The notes under the pieces were generated by a model. That model did not search any database. It saw nothing but the letters and a program-made list of their open reading frames with translations, and was not told the DNA's origin. From assembly GCA_049518415.1 (NCBI GenBank), contig JBEKRX010000018.1:18369-82368 (forward strand): 64,000 nucleotides of DNA, written 5' to 3'. The stretch is from CAVQND01 sp049518415. Its GTDB lineage: Bacteria > Verrucomicrobiota > Verrucomicrobiia > Limisphaerales > UBA8199. Below, piece after piece: positions 58,301 to 64,000 of this stretch; the stretch's first letter is position 1; each line of letters begins with the position of its first letter. The translations under genes were made by a program, and so were the position numbers.

Positions 58301-59381
58301 CCCGAATGGCGGCAAGGCGAACTGAGTCTTGGCCGCTCCGGGAGGCAGTGATCAAGGCCGCGACGGCCGCGGCATCACCCCGGGCACTCAGCGCTTGGAG
58401 CAGCAAAAGCTGTCTTTCTGCGGGGAGTTTGCCCAGTTCGGCGGCCAGGGCCTCGGTCACCTCAACCCCGGGCAATTCCTGTTGGACCAGGCCCAGCACG
58501 GCTGCGAACATGGCCGGGTCTTCGCCCTGCAATTGGCGGGCCAGAAGCTCTAATCGGCCACCCTCATCCGCCAGGATGGCGCCCCGAAGCGCGGCCGCCC
58601 GGAATGGCGCGGGGGCCTTGGCCGCGCCAATCCAGTTGCAGACCTCGATGGCCTCGGCGCCGCGGCCGCGCACGCGCAGGGCCTCGGCGCATTGGATTAG
58701 GGCGGCGTAGAGTTCGAGCCGGAGGCTGGGCGGGGCGGTGGGCAGGGCGGCTTCGAGCGCCTGGGCGGCGGGCCCCGTGCCGAGGCTGCCGAGGGCGGCG
58801 GCCGAGGCGGAGGCGACCGCCGCATCGGACCCCCGCAGAAACTTGCTCAGCGGCTCGACCGCCCGGGCATCGCGCCGCACCCCAAGGCTGGTGATCACGC
58901 CGGCCAGGCGGCGTCCTTCGAGTTTGCCCAGGGCCTGGCGCAGCGCGTCGTCCACCGCTGGCTCGGGCATGGGCTCCAGCGCGAAACGGGCCAAGTCAGC
59001 GAGCTGATCGTCGGCGAGCAAAGCGGCGAGTGGAGACACGGCTTCCCGCGTCGCGGCCTGAGCCAGGTGGTGAGCAGCCACCCACTTCTGGGCCAAAGGC
59101 ATGTCGGAACTGAGCACGTCCAGAAGCAGCCGTTGGTTCATGGCGGCGGTGGGCTGGGCCAGGCATTGCGTGGCGGGGAGGAAAAACAAGGCGCTAAGAA
59201 GGAAGGGCGCAAGCCGCTGGGCCAAGTCCGAAGTCCGAAGCCCAAAGTCCGAAGGTCGAAGTGCACAGCGCAAAGTCCGAGCTCCTGACCTGAAAATTTC
59301 ACAGCAACAGCCAAGGGCGGAAGTTCCGCTCCGAGCGGAGCTTTCCCAAGGCGCCTGACGGGCATCCTTATCACGCTTCAT
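55332..59381 (-). CDS. Large exported HEAT/FG-GAP/TIM-barrel protein
   Basis: 1349 residues. The N-terminus (first 55 residues) is partly encoded by a GTCCGAAGTCCGAAG-type repeat, so the true start could be an in-frame TTG near residue 54; a signal sequence (LAPFLLSALFFLPATQCLAQP) follows it. Residues about 85-610 are HEAT-like repeats (e.g. AVEPLSKFLRGSDAAVASASAAAL). About 650-1050 are FG-GAP/VCBS propeller units (ADFNGDGKLDVVAGE, GDLNGDGRPDFIRPD, ADLDGDGDLDIIVTGKWGG). The last 290 resemble a xylose-isomerase-like TIM barrel (FPFCIDWHDARKRSFQEQAAMLKELGYDGVGHVWL). It is followed on the strand by nothing coupled, and preceded by the oxidoreductase 36 bases away. Confidence 0.8.
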   Translation of the reverse strand: MKRDKDARQAPWESSARSGTSALGCCCEIFRSGARTLRCALRPSDFGLRTSDLAQRLAPFLLSALFFLPATQCLAQPTAAMNQRLLLDVLSSDMPLAQKWVAAHHLAQAATREAVSPLAALLADDQLADLARFALEPMPEPAVDDALRQALGKLEGRRLAGVITSLGVRRDARAVEPLSKFLRGSDAAVASASAAALGSLGTGPAAQALEAALPTAPPSLRLELYAALIQCAEALRVRGRGAEAIEVCNWIGAAKAPAPFRAAALRGAILADEGGRLELLARQLQGEDPAMFAAVLGLVQQELPGVEVTEALAAELGKLPAERQLLLLQALSARGDAAAVAALITASRSGQDSVRLAAIREMAGNPAFVPVLVELSAQAEAALAQAAQDSLASLPGPEADAAVLAMLDHNEAGPRLAAIQMASRRRLRAALPRLWKTANSPDSALRVAALNAAGELAVEADLPALLALLSSAQGVCDLDALERALVAVCARAEYPDACAERLVGQLTGAPPAAKCLLLRVLGEVGGPRALQAVRGAVANNEIKRTAIHTLAQWRNAEAAPDLLELAKTLPDPADKLLCLRGCLNLAGNQEVSAAQRLALCQQAAPLVRGVEEKKLWLSRLGGLATPESLALILPSLDHAATSQEAGAAILAVAGALLQGPPAAANAPAVIDPLYQVERTAATPDLAGRAKALLQQALQAQGPRGAGVGPVKFALHRLGNFRSEACGVADFNGDGKLDVVAGEYLYLAPDWKPVKVRTLKGSVDEQGKGYRWDFANLPLEIDSPGKPDLVSVDWFDKHAVWFRNTGLANGPWPETLIETNGNYETADLYDVIGDGKAKAVVPAVAQTLWYEVLKGPAGQGAFVKHVVSEKTMNWGVGVGDLNGDGRPDFIRPDAWFEAPADPRHGKWTEHPLALGGLDGKADHTPQILVYDVNGDGLNDIVTSSAHGYGIFWYEQVRQGNDITFKQHLIDASWTQAHSLVLADLDGCGLPELITGKRFMAHNGGDPDENGPLGVYYYKLNRKPLPVWTKHVISYDQGIGSGINIIAADLDGDGDLDIIVTGKWGGPVWFENLRLVQPASPNPTNAAQPRPFAFFPFCIDWHDARKRSFQEQAAMLKELGYDGVGHVWLDGVAERLKTLDQAGLRLFQITMTVDVAPGKAPYDPRFKDVLALVKGRHVQFDLLLNGMTPSDPSVDPRAVAILREMSDLARDSGAQLLLYPHVGSWVERIEDSVRVADKVDRPNVGVMFNLCHWLRVDKGRNYKPLLRQARPRLWAVSINGADEFDAGPGWEHYIQPLDKGSFDLAGLLQTLKEVGYQGPIGLQCYGIGGDAREHLARSITAWRKLSENLKD

Positions 59382-59417
59382 AGCTTCTCCTGGGTTGTGC
59401 AGTTTCGGTCGATTGTC

Positions 59418-60794
59418 CTACAAGTGCCATGGCGGCCGCATGGCCCGAGAGAGCAGCCGGTTGGCTTCGGGATCATCCACGCACTGTTCTTTCTGTGGGT
59501 CCCACCTCAGATTTCGCTTGAGCAGCATGGAGAGGTTGATGACATGATTGGTGGTCATGGTTCGGTGGGCCACCACTTCGCTGGCCACGCAGGGGCGTCG
59601 CCGGCGGACAGAGTCGAGGAAGTCACGGATGTGGTTGAGGGGCCGCTGGGTTCGCGCCTGGTAATCGCGCACGACCTGGTCGAATTGCTCGAGCAGGGAG
59701 GGCGGCGACACGTCCGGCTTTTGGTAGCCATCGGCGACAGAGACCCAACCTTCGCTGCCCTCGTAGCGAACCCCGCAAGAGCCGCGCCAGCCGTTGGCCG
59801 AGAGCACCAACTTCACGCCCCCGGCATATTGGGCCACGAAACCCTCGGCATTGTCATTGTTGGAATACTCGTATTCCACGGCCGAGGTGAGTTTTGCCCC
59901 CAAAGCGGACTGGCACTGGCAAATGGTGTGACTGCCCCAACCGGCCACGCCCGTGCCGAAATCGTAGTAATCCAGCCAGGCCCCGCAGCCATCCAGGTAG
60001 CCTTTGTTGTATGGCCGCCAGGGCGCCGGCCCAAGCCAGAGCTCCCAATCGACTATCTCCCGCTCCGGCTCCGGTTCCGCCGGTAGCCTCGCGGCGCTCA
60101 TCTTCCAGGGCAGGATATGGGCCCGGACGGTGTGTATCTTGCCCAGTTTGCCAGAGCGGGCAAGTTCGTCGCAAAAGACGAAATTCGCTTCGCTGAGCCG
60201 CTGCATGCCCGCCTGGAAAATCCGGCCCTGGCGCCGGGCGGTTTCCACCAGGGCCTGGCCCTGGGCGACGGTCATGGTGCAAGGCTTCTCGCAAAAAACG
60301 TCCCTGCCCGTCTTCATGGCCATCAGGGAGGCCGGAGTATGCCAGCGATCGCCCGTGGCAATGAGGACGGCCTCCAGGTCCGTCCGCTCGAAAAGCAAGT
60401 CGCGCAGATCACGGTAAACGGCGCAAGCTTTGTTCCCATATTTGCCGTCCACCATCTGCCTGGCAGCCTCGCGGCGCGCCTGCTGCACTTCGCAGACCGC
60501 GACCAACTGCACCTCGGGGTATTGCAGCAGCGCCGACAGGTCGTAGCTGCCGCGCCCGCCGAGGCCGATGCCGGCCATGATGATGCGCTCGCTGGGCGCC
60601 GCGGCGCCGCCCAGGCCCAGCGCCGAGCCGGGAACGAGCTGGGGCACGGCCAGCGCGCCGCAGGCCAGGGCGGCTCGGCTGAGGAATTCCCGCCGGCCCA
60701 GCGGCGGGTGTGCGGACGTGGCCGGGGCAGGCGGAGAGACGTTGGAAGCATGAGGGCCTGGCTTTGAAAACCGAAAGAGGGGATGCGTTTTCAT
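59418..60794 (-). CDS. Gfo/Idh/MocA-family oxidoreductase, Tat-exported
   Basis: 458 residues from ATG at 60794. A twin-arginine signal lies near residue 34 (GRREFLSRAALACGALAVPQL). The NAD(P)-binding Rossmann part follows (MAGIGLGGRGSYDLSALL) with EKP at 169-171 (DVFCEKPCTM). The C-terminal domain (ILPWKMSAARLPAEPEPER, ...WLDYYDFGTGVAGWGSH) is that of the MocA-like enzymes. These act on sugars or sugar acids; the substrate is unknown. It is upstream of the TIM-barrel gene on the same strand and the two are likely cotranscribed. Confidence 0.9.
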   Translation of the reverse strand: MKTHPLFRFSKPGPHASNVSPPAPATSAHPPLGRREFLSRAALACGALAVPQLVPGSALGLGGAAAPSERIIMAGIGLGGRGSYDLSALLQYPEVQLVAVCEVQQARREAARQMVDGKYGNKACAVYRDLRDLLFERTDLEAVLIATGDRWHTPASLMAMKTGRDVFCEKPCTMTVAQGQALVETARRQGRIFQAGMQRLSEANFVFCDELARSGKLGKIHTVRAHILPWKMSAARLPAEPEPEREIVDWELWLGPAPWRPYNKGYLDGCGAWLDYYDFGTGVAGWGSHTICQCQSALGAKLTSAVEYEYSNNDNAEGFVAQYAGGVKLVLSANGWRGSCGVRYEGSEGWVSVADGYQKPDVSPPSLLEQFDQVVRDYQARTQRPLNHIRDFLDSVRRRRPCVASEVVAHRTMTTNHVINLSMLLKRNLRWDPQKEQCVDDPEANRLLSRAMRPPWHL

Positions 60795-61044
60795 CGTGTC
60801 GGCCAGTTCTATCTCTTTGGGCAAAGTTCTCAATGAAAAAATGCTGTTTATGAGTTAGCGCGGGGCGCTGAGCCGCGGGCCGGTGCGAAGGAGGTTGAAC
60901 TTTCGCCGGCATTGTTTAGGCTCAGGCGGTGACCTTGACCGAAGGCTTAGCCAACGAAGAGTTGCGCCGGCGCGAGTTTCCGGTGGCGCGCGAAAAGATT
61001 TTTCCCGCTCACGCGGGGGTCTGCCCGCTGGAACTGATATAATC

Positions 61045-62637
61045 GTGAAAAGGAATTCAAGGCTGGGGAAGATTCGGGCGGACGCCCAGGCGCTGCTGGA
61101 CGAGACCACGCTGCGCTCGGAGGCCTCCGCTTCGAGGCTGCACCGGTTTTTGCACTTCTGGGTGTTGGTGTGGCAAAGCTTCACGCGCAACCGTTGCCCG
61201 GTGCGGGCCTCGGCGCTGGCCTACACGACGCTGCTGGCGTTCATCCCGCTGCTGGCCGTGGTGATGAGCGTCACCAGCACTTTTTTGAAGAGGGAGGGGG
61301 AGGAGCGCATCGACCAGTTCATCGTGAAGTTCGTGGCCACCCTGACTCCGCCGGCCACGCTGAGCACCAACGGCGCGGGCGCGGCGCCCGCCGCCACCGG
61401 GGCGGAGACGAACCGCCCGCCGCCCAACCCGTTGGCCACCGCCAGCAATGCCGCCGCCGGCGCGGCCAGCGGACCGGTGCTGGCCTCAGGCGCAGAAACG
61501 GGCTCGGCGGCGCTGCCGGCCTTCGCCCAGGCCGAGGACGCCGTGCGGGCGCGGCGGCAAGTGGCGCGGGAGATTCACCAGTTCATTCAAAACACACGGA
61601 GCGGCGCGCTGGGCCTGACCGGGAGCGTGCTGCTGATCTTCGCGGCGATCTCGATGTTGAGCCGGATCGAGGACACTTTCAACGACATCTGGGGCGTGGC
61701 CCGGGGCCGGAGTTGGTTCATGCGGGTGGTGCTTTACTGGGGCGTGTTGAGCCTGGCGCCGCTGCTGCTGGTGGTGGCGCTGGGCCTGGCCACCGGGCCG
61801 CACCTGGAAGGCACCAAGCGGCTGCTGACCATGATGCCGTTCATGGGCAGTTTCCTTTTCCGATTGCTGCCGATTGTGGTTTTGTGCCTGACCTTCGCGC
61901 TGTTCTACATGCTGATGCCCAACACCAAGGTGCATTGGCGGGCGGCGCTGGCGGGCGGTTTGGTGAGCGGGGTTCTCTTTCATCTCAACAACCTGGCCAG
62001 CGTGCTCTATGTCTCGCGGGTCGTTTCCAACAGCAGGATTTACGGCAGCCTCGCCCTGGTGCCGGTCTTCATGATTGGGCTCTACTTTGGCTGGCTGATC
62101 GTGCTGTTCGGCGCGCAGGTGGCCTATGCGTTTCAAAACCGCGCCATCTACCTCGAGGAAAAGCAGATCGAGAACATCAACCAGCGCGGGCGGGAATTTA
62201 TCGCCTTGCGGCTGATGACCTTCATCGGCCGGCGCTTCGGCCGGGGTGAAGTGCCGCCCACCATTGGCGAACTGGCCGAGGGGCTGGCCGTGCCGACGCG
62301 CCTGGCGCAGCAAATCCTGCAAACGCTGGCCGGCGCGCGCCTGGTGGTGGAAACGGCCGGCGCGGATGCGGCCTACCTCCCGGCCCGGCCGCTGGCGAGC
62401 ATCACCTGCTACGATGTCCTGCTGGCCCTGCGCGCCAGCCAGGGGCAGGAATTGGCCACGCGCGACGAACCGATGCGCGCGGAAGTGTACGGCGAGTTCC
62501 AGCGGATTATGGAAGCCGAGCGCCAGACCGCCGCTTCGGTTACGCTGCTGGCTTTGGCCAACCGCGCCCAGGACCAAGCCCTGGGCCACGAGCCCAGGGC
62601 AGAACTGGGCCAGGGGAGTGAGCAAGCGAACAAGTGA
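61045..62637 (+). CDS. YihY/BrkB-family inner-membrane protein
   Basis: 530 residues from GTG at 61045; the open frame extends to another GTG at 60883 with no homology. The core has five or six membrane helices: ASALAYTTLLAFIPLLAVVMSV (a family hallmark), LGLTGSVLLIFAAISMLSRIEDTFNDIWGV, WGVLSLAPLLLVVALGLA, and FYMLMPNTKVHWRAALAGGLVSGVLFHL with a following YGSLALVPVFMIGLYFGWLIVLFGAQVAYAFQ. An unusual Ala/Gly-rich insert (about 115-170) sits after the first helix. A C-terminal winged-helix-like domain (GRGEVPPTIGELAEGLAVPTRLAQQIL) follows. Function of the family is unclear. The alanine dehydrogenase gene begins 12 bases later. Confidence 0.88.
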   Translation: MKRNSRLGKIRADAQALLDETTLRSEASASRLHRFLHFWVLVWQSFTRNRCPVRASALAYTTLLAFIPLLAVVMSVTSTFLKREGEERIDQFIVKFVATLTPPATLSTNGAGAAPAATGAETNRPPPNPLATASNAAAGAASGPVLASGAETGSAALPAFAQAEDAVRARRQVAREIHQFIQNTRSGALGLTGSVLLIFAAISMLSRIEDTFNDIWGVARGRSWFMRVVLYWGVLSLAPLLLVVALGLATGPHLEGTKRLLTMMPFMGSFLFRLLPIVVLCLTFALFYMLMPNTKVHWRAALAGGLVSGVLFHLNNLASVLYVSRVVSNSRIYGSLALVPVFMIGLYFGWLIVLFGAQVAYAFQNRAIYLEEKQIENINQRGREFIALRLMTFIGRRFGRGEVPPTIGELAEGLAVPTRLAQQILQTLAGARLVVETAGADAAYLPARPLASITCYDVLLALRASQGQELATRDEPMRAEVYGEFQRIMEAERQTAASVTLLALANRAQDQALGHEPRAELGQGSEQANK

Positions 62638-62649
62638 GTGGGTGAGATT

Positions 62650-63750
62650 ATGATCATCGGCGTACCCAAGGAAATCAAAGACCAGGAATACCGGGTGGCG
62701 TTATTGCCCTCGGCAGCGTATCAACTTATTCAGCGTGGCCATCAAGTGTTGGTTGAGCGCAATGCCGGGGCGGGCGCGGGCTATCCGGACGAGGATTATG
62801 CCCTGGCGGGCGCCACGCTAGTGGAGGACCACGCCGTGCCGTTCGATAAGGCGGAGCTGGTGGTCAAGGTCAAGGAGCCGCTGCCGGTCGAGTACGGGCT
62901 GCTGCGGCCTGGCCAGCTCCTGTTCACTTACCTGCACCTGGCGGCCAGCCGCCCGCTAACGGAGGCGCTGTTGAAATCGCGCGTGACGGGCCTGGCTTAC
63001 GAGACGGTGGAAGTGAACCGCCGGCTGCCCTTGCTCGAGCCGATGAGCGAGATCGCCGGGCGGATGTCCATCCTGGTCGGCGGCTACTTTCTGGCCAAGC
63101 ATTTGGGCGGCAACGGCGTGCTGCTGGGCGGCGTGCCGGGGGTGCTGCCGGGCCGGGTGGTGGTGCTTGGGGGCGGCACCTCCGGCATCAACGCGGCGCG
63201 CATGGCCCAGGGCCTGGGCGCCGATGTGACCGTGCTGGAAGTGGACCTGGAGCGGATGCGGTTCCTGGACATCACGCTGCACACCGCCCACACGCTCTAC
63301 TCGAACGAGGCGCATCTGCTCGAACTGCTGCCGTCGGTCGATTTGCTCGTCGGCGCGGTGCTCGTGCCCGGCGCCAAGGCCCCCAAGCTCATCCGGCGCG
63401 ACATGCTGCGGCGCATGCGGCCCGGCAGCGTGCTGGTGGACATCGCCATTGACCAGGGCGGCTGCGCCGAAACTTCGCGCCCGACCACCCATGACAACCC
63501 CGTCTTCGTCGAGGAAGGGGTGTATCACTATTGCGTGGCCAACATGCCGGGGGCCTACGCCCGGACGGCCACGCAGGCCCTGACCAACGTGACCTACTGC
63601 TTCATCGAGTGGCTGGCCGACTACGGCCTGGCCGAGGCCTGCCGGCGCCAGCCGGCGCTGGTGAGCGGCATCAACCTGATGGATGGCCAGCTCACGCACA
63701 AGGCCGTGGCCCAGGCGCATGGCCTGAACTGGGTCAGCCCTAAATTGTAG
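62650..63750 (+). CDS. ald: Alanine dehydrogenase
   Basis: 366 residues from ATG at 62650, preceded by GGTGAG; a GTG at 62638 is less likely. The start MIIGVPKEIKDQEYRVALLP is typical. Active-site Lys lies in LVVKVKEPLP and His in LFTYLHLA; the NAD+ site is GRVVVLGGGTSGINAARMAQGLGADVTVLEVD. Late markers are DIAIDQGGCAETSRPTTHDNPVF and NMPGAYARTAT. It interconverts L-alanine and pyruvate with NAD+. It follows the BrkB-like gene closely and both are probably in one transcript. Confidence 0.95.
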   Translation: MIIGVPKEIKDQEYRVALLPSAAYQLIQRGHQVLVERNAGAGAGYPDEDYALAGATLVEDHAVPFDKAELVVKVKEPLPVEYGLLRPGQLLFTYLHLAASRPLTEALLKSRVTGLAYETVEVNRRLPLLEPMSEIAGRMSILVGGYFLAKHLGGNGVLLGGVPGVLPGRVVVLGGGTSGINAARMAQGLGADVTVLEVDLERMRFLDITLHTAHTLYSNEAHLLELLPSVDLLVGAVLVPGAKAPKLIRRDMLRRMRPGSVLVDIAIDQGGCAETSRPTTHDNPVFVEEGVYHYCVANMPGAYARTATQALTNVTYCFIEWLADYGLAEACRRQPALVSGINLMDGQLTHKAVAQAHGLNWVSPKL

Positions 63751-63950
63751 GCCAGACGGAGGAAGTCCGAAGTCCGCAGTCCCAAGCCAAACCGTAGGGG
63801 GCGCGCGACGGAATTCTTCGGACCCTGCGATTTGCGAGGTTTTGAGGAGCTTTTGTATATGAGGCCCATATATAGTACACTGCTTGGCTCTCCCCCTGAT
63901 GGCAGCCATGGCGTCGGCACGCTGGCCTTCAGGCCGAAGGCCTGATTCAT

Positions 63951-64000
63951 ACCAGCCCAGGGCAAGGCCCGCCGGAGCGCAGCGCAGGCGGGCCGCCGCC
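63951..64000. repeat. Dispersed palindrome, copy B (cut by window edge)
   Basis: ACCAGCCCAGGGCAAGGCCC, a centre of GCCGGAGCGCAGCGCAGGC and GGCCGCCGCC. It is the reverse orientation of the palindrome at 13572-13627, with a different hairpin tip. Between 63751 and 63950 lie a GTCCGAAGTCCGCAGTCC run and a near-palindrome at 63854-63878, and no gene. Confidence 0.65.

Overview
The window looks like a chromosomal segment of a high-GC member of the Verrucomicrobiota, probably a Limisphaerales/Pedosphaera-like lineage. This is inferred from gene content, not from a marker gene. The pointers are an exosortase/EpsI pair, a prepilin-type protein with the FTLIELLVVIAIIAILAALL start, a three-subunit (type B-like) succinate dehydrogenase operon, an S23 four-helix-bundle gene, MoxR/DUF58/VWA membrane protein genes, FG-GAP/HEAT/TIM-barrel secreted proteins, and many palindromic repeats between genes. 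No rRNA, complete tRNA, CRISPR array, prophage or intact insertion sequence was found.

Layout. 0-3.7 kb: the start of an HlyD/MacA-type adaptor cut by the window edge, a DUF4097 protein, a HEAT-repeat protein and a SAM methyltransferase, all on the minus strand. 3.8-7.7 kb: a plus-strand exosortase locus (polytopic membrane protein, exosortase, EpsI-like protein), followed by a frameshifted IS1380-type transposase relic. 8.2-10.9 kb: an ECF sigma factor translationally coupled to a small membrane protein, then a membrane-anchored protein of unknown function. 11.5-28.1 kb: a large plus-strand locus (coiled-coil membrane protein, MoxR ATPase, DUF58, BatA-type VWA protein, iron-type ABC binding protein, a permease fused to NHL repeats, and a second VWA protein). 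It is interrupted by a minus-strand S74/beta-roll surface protein pair next to a truncated tRNA-Leu, and by a small element carrying an S23 four-helix-bundle gene.

28.1-39.3 kb: an ATPase_2/DUF234 protein and an OLD-family TOPRIM nuclease, the succinate dehydrogenase operon sdhCAB-type, a BNR-repeat secreted protein, an AlbA_2/HATPase protein and a YdcH protein. 39.7-45.0 kb: a large secreted glycoside-hydrolase-like protein, a prepilin-like protein, an antitoxin with a deleted toxin, and an MBL/beta-CASP hydrolase. 45.4-51.8 kb: an octaheme cytochrome with TPRs, an S10 carboxypeptidase and a histidine kinase/response regulator pair, all minus strand. 52.4-63.8 kb: a secreted S53 peptidase, a 1349-residue HEAT/FG-GAP/TIM-barrel protein with a Tat-exported Gfo/Idh/MocA oxidoreductase, a YihY/BrkB membrane protein and alanine dehydrogenase.

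The most interesting observation is a pair of related elements at 21126-21647 and 45094-45269. Both have imperfect ~22-bp inverted termini and TTAGGA/TTAAGA-type tandem arrays inside. The first carries a whole S23 four-helix-bundle gene. The second keeps only its last 14 codons. Together they suggest that this gene family travels in a defined, possibly non-autonomous, mobile unit. Other dispersed repeats include a ~242-bp MITE-like palindrome with an apparent 10-bp target duplication, and a hairpin repeat that lies in frame inside an NHL-repeat coding region.
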